Assembly: GCA_021202845.1 (NCBI GenBank)
Contig: JAJQCF010000022.1
Location: 119,197 to 183,196, forward strand
DNA from: Oscillospiraceae bacterium
GTDB taxonomy: Bacteria > Bacillota > Clostridia > Oscillospirales > Oscillospiraceae
Direction of reading: 5' to 3'
Length of the DNA stretch: 64,000 bases
The notes below the pieces were generated by a model. It had not been told where the DNA came from, made no database searches, and saw only the letters and a program-made list of their open reading frames with translations. This document shows positions 34,371 through 43,324 of the stretch, piece by piece (position 1 is the first letter of the stretch; each line of letters opens with the position of its first letter). Position numbers and translations under genes: made by a program.

Positions 34371-36035
34371 ATGGACGAAACCAAAAACTTTATTGAAGCA
34401 TATGTGGCAGAGGATATTGCCGAGGGCGGGCGGTTTGCCGGTATGCAGGTGCATACCCGTTTTCCCCCTGAGCCGAACGGCTATCTCCACATCGGCCACT
34501 GCAAGGCTCTGTGCATAAATTTCCGCACTGCCGAGCGCTTTGGCGGCATCTGCAACCTGCGCATGGACGATACCAACCCCACGAAGGAGGACACGGAGTA
34601 TGTTGACGCCATCAAGGAGGACATACACTGGCTCGGCTTTGACTGGGGTGACAGGTTTTTCTACGGCTCGGACTACTTTGAACAGGACTACGAATACGCC
34701 GTCGAGCTGATAAAAAAGGGACTTGCCTATGTCTGCGCCCTTACGCCGGAGCAGTTCCGCGACTACCGCGGCGACATCAATGTCCCCGCTCGCTCTCCGT
34801 TCCGCGACAGACCGATTGAGGAGAGCTTAGACCTCTTTGCGCGCATGAGAAACGGTGAGTTTGAGGACGGAAAGTACACTCTCCGCGCCAAGATTGACCT
34901 CGCCAGCGGCAACTTCAACCTACGCGACCCCGTCATCTACCGCATACGTCACGTTGAGCACCACCGCCACGGGACGGAGTGGTGCATATTCCCAATGTAC
35001 GACTTCGCGCACCCCATACAGGACGCGCTGGAGGGAGTCACGCACTCGCTCTGCTCGCTTGAGTACGAGGACCACCGCCCGCTTTACGATTGGGTGATAA
35101 ACAACCTCAGCGTCCCCAGCAAACCGCGGCAGATAGAGTTCGCGCGGCTGAACATCACCAACACGGTCATGAGCAAGCGCAAGCTGCGCCGTTTGGTGGA
35201 GGACGGTTATGTCTCCGGCTGGGACGACCCGCGCATGACGACGCTCTGCGGACTGCGCCGCAGGGGCTACACGCCGCAGTCGATACGCACATTTTGCGAG
35301 CGCATAGGCGTGAGCAAGGTCTACTCCGTCATAGATTACGCGCTCTTGGAGTCCTGCCTGCGTGACGATTTAAACCGCAACGCCCAGCGCGTTATGGCCG
35401 TACTCCACCCGGTGAAGCTCACGGTAACGAATTACCCTGAGGGCAAAACCGAAACTGTTTTGGTGGAGAATAACCCCAACGACCCCGACGCCGGAGCGCG
35501 CGAGGTGTCTTTCTCGCGCAGCCTCTACGTTGAGACGGACGACTTCGCCGAAATAGCGCCGCCAAAGTTCAAGCGCCTGACGCCGAACGGCCATGAATGT
35601 CGTCTCAAGGGCGCGTACCTTGTTCGCTGCACAGGCTGCGTGAAGAATGACGACGGCGAAGTGACAGAGATACTCTGCGAGTACGACCCCGACTCCCGCG
35701 GCGGCGACCCCGCTGACGGCAGAAAGGTGAAGGGCGCGACGCTGCACTGGGTGGACGCGGGGAGCTGCGTGGACGCCGAGGTGCGGCTTTACGGCAACCT
35801 GTTTTCCGACGCCGAGCCGGAGGGCGGCGAGCGCGATTACATCGACTGCCTGAACCCCGACTCCCTGCAAGTGCTGACCGGCTGCAAAGTCGAGGCCATG
35901 CTCGCCGGCGCCAAGGCTCCCGCCAGCTACCAGTTCCTGCGCATAGGCTATTTCTGCCCCGACAGCAAGGACTGCACCCCCGACCACCTCGTTTTCAACC
36001 GCTCGGTCGCGCTCAAGGACAGCTTCAAAAAATGA
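34371..36035 (+). CDS. glnS: Glutaminyl-tRNA synthetase
   Basis: 554 residues from the ATG at 34371 (GGAGTGAG upstream); an in-frame ATG at 34326 falls within the promoter and is rejected. Class I synthetase motifs: PPEPNGYLHIGHCKA (HIGH) and VMSKRKL (KMSKS). The GlnRS-specific NLRMDDTNPTKED and DWVINNLSV segments and the C-terminal beta-barrel anticodon domain are present. It charges tRNA-Gln with glutamine directly. Many Firmicutes use the indirect GatCAB route instead, so a direct enzyme is worth noting, although it occurs in gut Clostridia. Monocistronic. Confidence 0.96.
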   Translation: MDETKNFIEAYVAEDIAEGGRFAGMQVHTRFPPEPNGYLHIGHCKALCINFRTAERFGGICNLRMDDTNPTKEDTEYVDAIKEDIHWLGFDWGDRFFYGSDYFEQDYEYAVELIKKGLAYVCALTPEQFRDYRGDINVPARSPFRDRPIEESLDLFARMRNGEFEDGKYTLRAKIDLASGNFNLRDPVIYRIRHVEHHRHGTEWCIFPMYDFAHPIQDALEGVTHSLCSLEYEDHRPLYDWVINNLSVPSKPRQIEFARLNITNTVMSKRKLRRLVEDGYVSGWDDPRMTTLCGLRRRGYTPQSIRTFCERIGVSKVYSVIDYALLESCLRDDLNRNAQRVMAVLHPVKLTVTNYPEGKTETVLVENNPNDPDAGAREVSFSRSLYVETDDFAEIAPPKFKRLTPNGHECRLKGAYLVRCTGCVKNDDGEVTEILCEYDPDSRGGDPADGRKVKGATLHWVDAGSCVDAEVRLYGNLFSDAEPEGGERDYIDCLNPDSLQVLTGCKVEAMLAGAKAPASYQFLRIGYFCPDSKDCTPDHLVFNRSVALKDSFKK

Positions 36036-36055
36036 ATTAAGCGGAAATAAATAAA

Positions 36056-36096
36056 AAGCTGTGAGCTCCCTGTTTGGAGAGCTCACAGCTTTTTTG
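36056..36096. terminator. Bidirectional terminator between glnS and the cytidylate-kinase-like gene
   Basis: AAGCTGTGAGCTC (36056-36068) pairs perfectly over 13 bp with GAGCTCACAGCTT (36079-36091), followed by a T-run on the plus strand. On the minus strand the stem is followed by TTTTATTTATTT, so it can serve both convergent genes. Confidence 0.92.
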
Positions 36097-36107
36097 CGTT
36101 TTATTCT

Positions 36108-36755
36108 TCAGCTCCTGCCCGATATTCCGGCTATCAGTTCGGCGGTTTTTTCTATGCCGAGGATGCTGGGCGTGATGCAGTAGTCGAAGTTTTCCGGCTT
36201 GCCCCATTCTAAGCCGGTGAAGATTTCGTAGAAGTTGATGCGGCGGCTGTTCGTCTCGCGTATCAGCTTCTTTATCTCCTTGTCGTCGTCCATGTCGAAA
36301 GCCTTGGCCACGCGGGCGCGGCAGTTTTCGGGGGTATCGACGGTGAGAATGTTGATGCAGCCGTTTTCGCGGCGAAGGACGTGTCCCGCGCAGCGGCCCA
36401 TGAAGATGACCTTGTCGTTTTCCTCAAACGTCGCTCTGATTACCTTGCGCAGCGCGACGAACATCTCCGACTGTTCGCGGCTGAGGTGGTAGGACTGGCC
36501 GCGGTTCACCATAGCCTCCGGCATAACGTCAAGGTAGAGGTGCAGCGTGGCGTTCAGGACGGAGTTGTCGGGCTTGGCGTCCATCGTCTCGTCGTAAAAA
36601 GCCCTTTTCGCCGCTTTTTTGCTTGTCGCGGCGTACATATCCGAGGCTTGGGTGACAAGCTGCTTGCCTACGCGCCGATAATTATATTTTTCCTCCAAGT
36701 ACATCGCTATTTCTTCGCCGCCGGTGCCGAGGAGGCCGGATATTGTCAGGTTCAT
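36108..36755 (-). CDS. Cytidylate-kinase-like family protein
   Basis: 215 residues. It has the P-loop kinase fold of the cytidylate-kinase-like family, but the phosphate loop reads SGLLGTGGEEIA, lacking the Lys-Ser/Thr of a standard Walker A, as is common in this family. Later 'VIFMGRCAGHVLR' and 'RARVAKAFDM' match the family's conserved strand and Arg-rich lid. The reaction is not established; nucleotide or other small-molecule phosphorylation is possible. AAAGGAG precedes the ATG. It has its own strong promoter with a palindrome just behind it, so it is probably regulated separately from the transporter gene upstream. Confidence 0.82.
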   Translation of the reverse strand: MNLTISGLLGTGGEEIAMYLEEKYNYRRVGKQLVTQASDMYAATSKKAAKRAFYDETMDAKPDNSVLNATLHLYLDVMPEAMVNRGQSYHLSREQSEMFVALRKVIRATFEENDKVIFMGRCAGHVLRRENGCINILTVDTPENCRARVAKAFDMDDDKEIKKLIRETNSRRINFYEIFTGLEWGKPENFDYCITPSILGIEKTAELIAGISGRS

Positions 36756-36793
36756 GCTGATTCTCCTTTCGATTCGGTAGTTATATTCAAAAA

Positions 36794-36810
36794 TACATAA
36801 TTCTTATGTA
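36794..36810. promoter_or_regulatory. 17-bp inverted repeat, candidate operator
   Basis: TACATAA-TTC-TTATGTA, a perfect 7+3+7 inverted repeat, lies just downstream of the -10 box of the minus-strand promoter and covers the expected transcription start of the cytidylate-kinase-like gene. A bound regulator there would block initiation. Confidence 0.5.
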
Positions 36811-36813
36811 ACC

Positions 36814-36842
36814 ATTTTATATGAAACCGGTGGAAATGTCAA
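36814..36842 (-). promoter_or_regulatory. Sigma-A promoter of the cytidylate-kinase-like gene
   Basis: On the minus strand TTGACA (36837-36842) is followed by 17 bp and TAAAAT (36814-36819). The -35 box overlaps the last codons of the upstream transporter gene. Confidence 0.85.
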
Positions 36843-38281
36843 GCAAACATACCGAACCATATGGGGAAAACCGCGGCGATTATGACTATCATCACGAGCG
36901 TGGGCGCAAGACCGGCCTTGAACAAATCTCCCGCGGAGAAGTAGCCGGAGCTGTAGGTGTAAAGATAGATAGGCTCGGTGTACAGCAGCGTTATCGTCGC
37001 GCCGCCCCAGAACAGGGGGACAAAGGACATGGCGAGGGTATAATCGACGCCGCTCGTCTGCACCACGACCTCGGCTATGCCTATCATCACGGGGACGAAA
37101 ATTGCAGCGACGGACGGGTTCGTGGGAATGAGCACACGCAGATAGCAGATAACGAAGCCGACGACGAGGAAGAGCAGGAAAGTATTCAGCAGTCCCACGT
37201 TGGCGAAGAGTGTGTTCATAACCCAGCTCATAGCGCCCGTGGAGTTGACACAGCCCATTGTGATAGCCACCGAGCCGACCATCATCAGCAGGTTCCAGTC
37301 CGCTTCTTTAACGTAGGTTTTCCAGTCCATCAGCCCCACGACGGGCAGGAACATGAGGAAGAACGCGCAGGCGGCAATGACCGTGGTGTTAAGCGAGCTA
37401 ATCCAAGTGCTGAGGAACCAGAGGGCGATAGTGGCGATGATTATCGCCATTGCCGTAATTTCCTGACGGGTGAAGCCGCTTATTTCCGCGCGGGCGTCGA
37501 ACACCGACTGCTGACCCTCCTGCGAGAGGTTTTCCGGCTTAAATATAATACACAGCGACAGTGCGACGAGTGTGGACATGACGAACGGCCACGGCCAGCA
37601 CATGAGGAACCAGCCGCCGAAGCTGATGTCGTAGCCGACGTTTGCCAGCAGCGACTGCGCAATCAGGTTGCCGGGCGAGCCCGCGGGGGTCAGAAAACCA
37701 CCGTTTCCGGCCGCGAACGGCAGGGCAATCATCAGGCATTTACCGAGGTTGGAGTGCCCGGGCAGGCACTTGGCGGTCTGCAGGAACATCATTATGATGC
37801 CGAAGAACATGATGAGCGTGCCGAAGTTGGAGAGGAAGCCCGACAGCAGCGTAATTACATATGTAAAGCCGAAAACCAGCACCTTGGCGTTGCCGCGGGA
37901 GATTTTAGTCAGCCACGCGGAGATGCGCAGCGGGATAGTGGTGTTCGTCAGAGCGCCGGTAACGCCGAAGCAGAAGAACACGAAGAAGAACGACGAGCCG
38001 CCGAAGTCCGACCAGATTTCGGTAAGCGAGCTGATGCCGAAGTAAGGCAGCAGCACCATGAGAGTGAGGCAGGAAACCGCCAGCGGCGTCACTTGGCTGA
38101 CGAAAAGAATGATTGCGCCGATGAATATGCCGATAGAGGCCATCGCCGCCTCGGGGTCCTCGGCATACTCGGCAAGACCGGCGAACGGCGGTATGAGGGC
38201 GAACGCGGCAATGACTATGACCGCCAGCACAAGGCCGAGCATTTTGGTCTGCGAGGGTTTTACTCTTGCTGTTAATTTCAT
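36839..38281 (-). CDS. SLC13/DASS-type anion:sodium symporter
   Basis: 480 residues from the ATG at 38281, with GAGGAG nine bases upstream; a longer in-frame start lacks a ribosome site. There are about 12 membrane helices. Motifs typical of divalent-anion/dicarboxylate symporters are visible: a 'SNFGTLIMFFG' helix hairpin, 'ALPFAAGNGGFLTPAGSPGN' (the SNT-like substrate site) and the matching C-terminal 'LIPTNPSVAAIFVPVMIG'. Likely substrates are di- or tricarboxylates or sulfate. It has its own promoter, divergent from the acyltransferase gene. Confidence 0.88.
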   Translation of the reverse strand: MKLTARVKPSQTKMLGLVLAVIVIAAFALIPPFAGLAEYAEDPEAAMASIGIFIGAIILFVSQVTPLAVSCLTLMVLLPYFGISSLTEIWSDFGGSSFFFVFFCFGVTGALTNTTIPLRISAWLTKISRGNAKVLVFGFTYVITLLSGFLSNFGTLIMFFGIIMMFLQTAKCLPGHSNLGKCLMIALPFAAGNGGFLTPAGSPGNLIAQSLLANVGYDISFGGWFLMCWPWPFVMSTLVALSLCIIFKPENLSQEGQQSVFDARAEISGFTRQEITAMAIIIATIALWFLSTWISSLNTTVIAACAFFLMFLPVVGLMDWKTYVKEADWNLLMMVGSVAITMGCVNSTGAMSWVMNTLFANVGLLNTFLLFLVVGFVICYLRVLIPTNPSVAAIFVPVMIGIAEVVVQTSGVDYTLAMSFVPLFWGGATITLLYTEPIYLYTYSSGYFSAGDLFKAGLAPTLVMIVIIAAVFPIWFGMFA

Positions 38282-38379
38282 TTTGTCAGTCTCCTCTTGG
38301 AAAATATTTTTGGAGAGGGCGGGCACGTTCATTATTTGTTAATAATTAAAACGCACAGATAAAAAAACCTTATAACAGT

Positions 38380-38408
38380 ATTATGCTATACGGACGGTGA
38401 TTTTGCAA
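38380..38408 (-). promoter_or_regulatory. Sigma-A promoter of the SLC13-type transporter gene
   Basis: On the minus strand TTGCAA (38403-38408), a 17-bp spacer and CATAAT (38380-38385), about 100 bp before the ATG. Confidence 0.7.
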
Positions 38409-38527
38409 GATAAATTTTTAAATGTTCTACGCCGTTTTATTGTCAGATACAACTTTTAGCTGTGAGCGCATAGAATGGGCGGGGAGCACGGCGGGCAGAC
38501 AATGTGCGAAAAAAGTCGAATTTTGGT

Positions 38528-38556
38528 TTGCAATTAGCTGTGGATGATGATACAAT
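38528..38556 (+). promoter_or_regulatory. Sigma-A promoter of the envelope acylation block
   Basis: TTGCAA (38528-38533), a 17-bp spacer and TACAAT (38551-38556), about 62 bp before the GTG start of the MBOAT gene. It probably drives at least the MBOAT and SGNH-SLH-transglutaminase genes. Confidence 0.75.
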
Positions 38557-38618
38557 AACATTGCAATGCCGGCGCGTTGCTATGAAATCCCCAATTCGGC
38601 AATATAGGTGATAGTCAA

Positions 38619-40025
38619 GTGGCACTCAGTTCTGCGGCATATCTCTTTTGCTTCCTGCCAATAGGCACGGCTGCGTACTTTTTAATCCCCAACCTCAGGG
38701 GCAAAAACATATTCCTTATAATATTCGGACTGATTTTCTACGCCTTCGGCCAGATAGAAGGCGTGATTTTGCTGTTATTATCCTCGGCGGTGAACTACGC
38801 CGCCGGTGTGCTGATAGCTCGCGGCTGGCGGGAAAAGACAGTTTTCATCGCCGCCGTAGTCTTTGACCTGCTGATGCTGGGCGTTTTCAAGTATTTTGAC
38901 TTTTTTGTCGGCGGCGTCGCGGGGCTTTTCGGCGTCAAGGACTTTTCCGCGGGACTTATCCTGCCTGTGGGCATATCGTTTTTCACATTCAGGGAAATAT
39001 CCTATGTCGCGGACTGCCGCAAAAATCCGCAGGCGGCCTCGCGCTCGTTTTTTGACGTTTTGCTGTACATCTCATTTTTCCCGCAGCTCACTTCGGGTCC
39101 CATAGCCCGCTTCGGCGACTTTGAACGCCAGCTGCGCGAGCGCACACACTCTGCCGAGCGCGCGGCGCGGGGGTTGAGGCGGCTGATTGTGGGACTGGCG
39201 AAGAAGCTGCTTGTCGCCTCACTGGTGGGAGAGATTGCGGACGCGGCGTTTTCTGCCGGTGCGCTCGACTTCCGTCTGGCGTGGCTGGGAGCCGCGGCCT
39301 ACACGCTGCAAATTTATTTCGACTTCTCCGGCTACAGCGACATGGCTATCGGCCTTGCCTCCGTGTTCGGCTTTGACAGTCCCGAAAACTTCAACTATCC
39401 CTATGTCTCGTCGTCCATAACCGAGTTCTGGCGCCGCTGGCACATCTCGCTCTCGAGCTGGTTCCGCGACTATGTTTACATACCTCTGGGCGGCAGCAGG
39501 CGGGGTGTGAACCGCACCGCGGCGAACAAGGCGGCGGTGTTCCTGCTCTGCGGGCTGTGGCACGGCGCGAGCATGACTTTTGTGCTCTGGGGCGCTTGGC
39601 ACGCCGCGTTTTCCGCGCTGGAGAGCAGATTCAAATATGTGGACCGGCTGCGCGGCAGCAAATGGGGCAGAGGACTGTCGCACGTCTACGCGCTGGCGGC
39701 GGTGTGCTTGGGCTTCGTGCTGTTCCGCGCGGACACTTTGGCACAGGCGGGCACGGTGTACGCCGCTCTGTTCACGGGCTTTTCCCTGAGCGCGGAGACA
39801 ACGCTGGCGCTGCAGCGCATAACGCCGACGGCGTGGATTGCTTTCGCGGCGGGCATTGCGGCCTGCACTCCGCTGTACCCGCTGGCGGCGAAAAAGCTGA
39901 CAAACGAGCGGGCGCGGGAAGTGCTGTCGGTGGCCTCGTGGCCGTGCTCGGTGCTGCTGCTGGCGCTGTGTATGCTGGCGCTCGCGGGCGGCGGCTTCCA
40001 GCCCTTTATATACTTCCAATTTTGA
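38619..40025 (+). CDS. MBOAT-family O-acyltransferase (AlgI/DltB-like)
   Basis: 468 residues from a GTG start with AGGTGA eight bases upstream. There are about ten membrane helices. The family blocks ILPVGISFFTFREISY, FDFSGYSDMAIGLA and NFNYPYVSSSITEFWRRWHISLS are clear, and the catalytic His is near residue 315 in CGLWHGAS. MBOAT proteins of this group pass acyl (usually acetyl) groups from cytoplasmic donors across the membrane to an extracellular SGNH partner that acylates a wall polymer or polysaccharide. The next gene, 9 bp away, encodes such a partner. Confidence 0.94.
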   Translation: MALSSAAYLFCFLPIGTAAYFLIPNLRGKNIFLIIFGLIFYAFGQIEGVILLLLSSAVNYAAGVLIARGWREKTVFIAAVVFDLLMLGVFKYFDFFVGGVAGLFGVKDFSAGLILPVGISFFTFREISYVADCRKNPQAASRSFFDVLLYISFFPQLTSGPIARFGDFERQLRERTHSAERAARGLRRLIVGLAKKLLVASLVGEIADAAFSAGALDFRLAWLGAAAYTLQIYFDFSGYSDMAIGLASVFGFDSPENFNYPYVSSSITEFWRRWHISLSSWFRDYVYIPLGGSRRGVNRTAANKAAVFLLCGLWHGASMTFVLWGAWHAAFSALESRFKYVDRLRGSKWGRGLSHVYALAAVCLGFVLFRADTLAQAGTVYAALFTGFSLSAETTLALQRITPTAWIAFAAGIAACTPLYPLAAKKLTNERAREVLSVASWPCSVLLLALCMLALAGGGFQPFIYFQF

Positions 40026-40034
40026 GGTGAGAAT

Positions 40035-42635
40035 GTGAAAAGAAAAATTTTCTACACAGCGTTTTGCGTCATTGTGCTGGCCGTGTGCTTTGTTCCGTTT
40101 ATGGGCATGGCGGTGTTCGGCGCTTCCGACGCCGGAGCCAACGAGGTCTTGGCCTCCGCTCCCAGCCTGACGGACGCGGACGGCGGGCTGAACACAGACT
40201 GCCTCAGCGACGCCGCCGACTACATAGGCGACCGCTTTTACCTGCGGCAGGAGATGATAACCGCGTGGTCGGGGCTGAACGCCAGCGTGACGAACACCTC
40301 GACCTCCGATGACGTTATATTGGGCTCTAACGGCTGGCTCTACTACGGTCAGTCTCTGGACGACTATCTGGGGCGGAACCTGATGACGGAGCGCGAGATA
40401 TTCTCCGCGGCGGAAAACCTGCTGCTGATGCAGGAGTACACCGAGAGCGAGGGCGCGCAGTTTTTGTTCACCATTGCGCCGAATAAAAACAGCCTCTACC
40501 CTGAGAACATGCCGCGCTACAGAAAGATTTCAACCGACAGCAACGCCGCCGCGCTGACCGCCGAGCTTGCGCAAATGGGCGTGGGCTACGCCGACCTCTT
40601 CACGGCGCTGGGCTCCGAGAGCGAAACGCTCTATTACCTCACGGACTCGCACTGGACGGAGCGCGGCGCGGCGCTGGGCGCGGACACGCTGCTGGGCGCG
40701 CTGGGCATTGAAACGGACTATTATAATTCCGATTTTATCGCCGGTTCGGGCCATCTCGGAGATTTGTATACAATGCTCTATCCCTCTGGCAAGACGGTGG
40801 AGGCGAGCGAGGAGTACGCCGCGGGCTTCACATTTTCCTATGACGTCCCCGTGCTCTCGGCGGACAGCCTCACCATACAGACGACGGGTAACGGGGAAGG
40901 CTCGCTGCTCATGTTCCGCGACTCGTTCGGCAACTCGCTTTACGCCTATATGGCTGAGGCTGTGGGCAGCGCCTACTTCTCCCGCGCGGTCGATTACCGC
41001 CTGAACCTCATAGACGAGCGCGGCGCGGACATGGTTGTCATTGAGCTTGTCGAGCGCAATCTTGATTACCTTATACAAAATATACCCATGATGCCGGCTC
41101 CCGAGCGCGAGACGCCGGAGGCCGCGGCGGCGGATGTGAGCGTGAGCCTCAAGGCCACGGACGGCGATTTGGAGCGCCATGTGCTCTACGAGGGTACGCT
41201 GACCGCGAGCACGGACACGGATTCTCCCGTCTATATTCTCTCCGGCGGCAAGTGCTACGAGGCCGTGCTTCTGAGTGACGGCGCTTTCGCGGCGTTCGTG
41301 CCGTATACCTCCGTGGACGGCGGCGAGGTGCGCGTTATGTGGCTCAGCGGCGGACAGTGGCGCTATGCCGTGGCCGCCGTGGACGGCGTGGAGAGCCTCA
41401 ATTACCCCGACCCCGAGCCGGTCACACTCGTGACGGAGGAGCATACGCCCTATCTGACGGGCGACGACGGCTATATCCGCCCCGACGGCACCGTGACGCG
41501 CGGCGACTTGGCGCTCATTCTCTACCCCATGCTCTCATCGCTGCCGGAGGAGCTGACGGCGCAGTACGCCGACCTTGACGAGAACAGCCCCTACAAAGAG
41601 GCGGCGGAGACGCTGGCCACGCTGGGCGTGTTCCCGTGGACGGGCGAGTGGTTCGGCGCGGAGCTGACCGTCACGCGCTCGCAGTTTATCTATATCCTCT
41701 CGCAGTTCTTCGACGAGACGCAGGAGAGCGCGGAGGCGTTCGCGGATGTTGCAGCCGACCACTTCGCCGTGCGGGAGATAGCCGCCGCCAGAGCGCGGGG
41801 CTGGGTCAACGGCGAGAGCGGCAACCTGTTCCGCCCCGATGACAACATAACGCGCGCTGAATTGGCGGTTATCTTAAACCGGGCCTTGGGGCGCGAGGCC
41901 GATGCGGAATATATCGCCGCCGCTTGGCCGGTGATGTCCTATGCCGACATCAGCACAGACCACTGGGCGTATGCCGCCATTGCCGAGGCCGCGGTCGGCC
42001 ACGAGTACGAGATAAACGGCGGCGAGGAGAGCTGGACGGCCCACACCGCGCCCGCAACGGCACTCGAAACGGGGCTCTACCTAATAGACGGCTGGCTCTA
42101 CGGCTACGACGCGGAGCAGGGCGCGTTTGTCAAGGACACGGAAATGGGCACGTTCACCTTTGACAGCCTCGGCCATTCCACCACCGGCAATACGACGCTG
42201 GACGGCTACATTTACGACATCGTCGCCTCCGTGACGACGGACGAGATGACGCAGCTGGAAAAGCTCCGCGCCGTCTACGAATACACGCGCGACTCGTTCA
42301 CCTACCTGCGCCGCCCGGGCTACACCTTCGGCGCTGTGGACTGGTGGGAGCAGGACGCGCTGAACATGATTGAAACCGGCTACGGCAACTGCTACTGCTA
42401 CGCCGCCGTGCTCTACTACTGCGCGCGCTGGCTGGGCTACGACGCGGTCATCTACAGCGGTAGCGTCGGCAGCACGAACTCTCCCCACGGCTGGGTGGAG
42501 ATTGAGTTTGACGGCACATGGTATATTTTCGACGCCGAGCTGGATATGGCCTACCGCCTCAAGGGCAAGTACTGGAACTTCTTTATGACGGACGGCAACA
42601 TAACCGGCTACAGCTGGAACTACCGCCACGCCTGA
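40035..42635 (+). CDS. Fusion of AlgJ/AlgX-like SGNH domain, SLH repeats and transglutaminase-like domain
   Basis: 866 residues from a GTG start (AGGTGAG upstream), with a signal anchor at residues 5-29. Residues 60-350 form an AlgJ/AlgX/DHHW-type SGNH acyltransferase domain: WLYYGQSLDDY, TDSHWTERGA (Asp204, His206) and MFRDSFGNS (Ser297). Residues about 470-660 contain three SLH repeats (YIRPDGTVTRGDLA, FADVAADHFAVREI, FRPDDNITRAELAV, YADISTDHWAY). Residues 715-860 form a transglutaminase-like domain with Cys786 (GYGNCYCYA), His818 (PHGWVEI) and Asp833 (FDAELD). It probably takes acyl groups from the MBOAT partner while held on wall polymer; the third domain suggests protein crosslinking or proteolysis. 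The combination in one chain is unusual. Confidence 0.9.
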   Translation: MKRKIFYTAFCVIVLAVCFVPFMGMAVFGASDAGANEVLASAPSLTDADGGLNTDCLSDAADYIGDRFYLRQEMITAWSGLNASVTNTSTSDDVILGSNGWLYYGQSLDDYLGRNLMTEREIFSAAENLLLMQEYTESEGAQFLFTIAPNKNSLYPENMPRYRKISTDSNAAALTAELAQMGVGYADLFTALGSESETLYYLTDSHWTERGAALGADTLLGALGIETDYYNSDFIAGSGHLGDLYTMLYPSGKTVEASEEYAAGFTFSYDVPVLSADSLTIQTTGNGEGSLLMFRDSFGNSLYAYMAEAVGSAYFSRAVDYRLNLIDERGADMVVIELVERNLDYLIQNIPMMPAPERETPEAAAADVSVSLKATDGDLERHVLYEGTLTASTDTDSPVYILSGGKCYEAVLLSDGAFAAFVPYTSVDGGEVRVMWLSGGQWRYAVAAVDGVESLNYPDPEPVTLVTEEHTPYLTGDDGYIRPDGTVTRGDLALILYPMLSSLPEELTAQYADLDENSPYKEAAETLATLGVFPWTGEWFGAELTVTRSQFIYILSQFFDETQESAEAFADVAADHFAVREIAAARARGWVNGESGNLFRPDDNITRAELAVILNRALGREADAEYIAAAWPVMSYADISTDHWAYAAIAEAAVGHEYEINGGEESWTAHTAPATALETGLYLIDGWLYGYDAEQGAFVKDTEMGTFTFDSLGHSTTGNTTLDGYIYDIVASVTTDEMTQLEKLRAVYEYTRDSFTYLRRPGYTFGAVDWWEQDALNMIETGYGNCYCYAAVLYYCARWLGYDAVIYSGSVGSTNSPHGWVEIEFDGTWYIFDAELDMAYRLKGKYWNFFMTDGNITGYSWNYRHA

Positions 42636-42699
42636 GCATATATTATAAATATAGCAATCCGCGCAATTCCGACAAATTTTTCACTGGGAGAGGGATAAT

Positions 42700-43257
42700 A
42701 TGATAAAAAAGATGCTTTTTGCGTTTGTGCTGGCGTCGCTCGTCCTGACACTGGCGGCCTGCGGCTCCGATAATACGGCGGCAGCGTCAACCGCGCCGAC
42801 CGCGGCGCCCACCAGCGCTACCGCGGCCCCCGCGGCTGTCGCGACAGAGACGCCGGAGGCAACTCCCGCGCAGGAGACGGAGGAGCCGGTCACGGAGACC
42901 GAGGCTCCCGCGGCTGAAACGGAAGCGCCCGCCGCGGTGACGGAAACACCGACCGCGGCGACGGAAGCGCCCACGGCGGCGACCGAAGCTCCCGCGGCCA
43001 CGCCCGCAGCGGCGGCGGCAGAGCCGACAGAGGCGGTGCAGCAGACCGCGGAGAGCGGCCTTTCGGCCAAGGAGACTGCCGAGTCGCTTGTCGGCCAGCC
43101 GGTCAGCGCGCTCTATGCGGCCATCGGCTACCCCTCGTCCTCCGACTACGCCCCCAGCTGCCTCGGCGACGGCGAGGACGGCGAGCTTTACTATGACGGA
43201 TTCATTGTTTACACTTACCGTGAAAACGGCGCGGAGAGCGTTTATTTGGTGTTTTAA
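42700..43257 (+). CDS. Small lipoprotein with Ala/Thr/Glu/Pro-rich stalk
   Basis: 185 residues; GGGAGAGGG precedes the ATG. The signal ends in the lipobox LAAC (Cys about residue 21). Residues 25-115 are a repetitive Ala/Thr/Glu/Pro stalk (TEAPAAETEAPAA..., DNA repeats at about 42890-43000). A compact 65-residue C-terminal domain follows (SLVGQPVSALYAAIGYP...LYYDGFIVYTY). Function unknown; the C-terminal domain has the look of a small beta-rich binding domain on a long tether. It lies between two envelope enzymes and may belong to the same block. Confidence 0.82.
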   Translation: MIKKMLFAFVLASLVLTLAACGSDNTAAASTAPTAAPTSATAAPAAVATETPEATPAQETEEPVTETEAPAAETEAPAAVTETPTAATEAPTAATEAPAATPAAAAAEPTEAVQQTAESGLSAKETAESLVGQPVSALYAAIGYPSSSDYAPSCLGDGEDGELYYDGFIVYTYRENGAESVYLVF

Positions 43258-43324
43258 TCCCCGCGGCGCAGGCTCATGTTCTGCCCGCCGCAGGGCGTGA
43301 GCAAATGTGAGGCAAATTATACAT

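Larger units (their letters stand above)
38282..38618. other. 337-bp divergent intergenic region
   Basis: AT-rich compared with its surroundings. It holds one consensus promoter for each direction, both with TTGCAA as the -35 box. No small gene, riboswitch or strong terminator was seen; frames readable here have no ribosome sites. Confidence 0.7.

Noticed and set aside
34290-34371. T-box riboswitch before glnS
   Set aside because: The consensus promoter is only 34 bp from the start codon, so the leader is too short for a T-box.
36821-38275. 484-codon plus-strand open frame
   Set aside because: Antisense to the SLC13-type transporter; hydrophilic His/Glu/Arg-rich product as expected from the reverse of membrane helices.
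43270-43304. Stem-loop between the lipoprotein and VanX-like genes as a terminator
   Set aside because: GCTCATG can pair with CGTGAGC, but there is no T-run and the loop structure is irregular, so it is not called.
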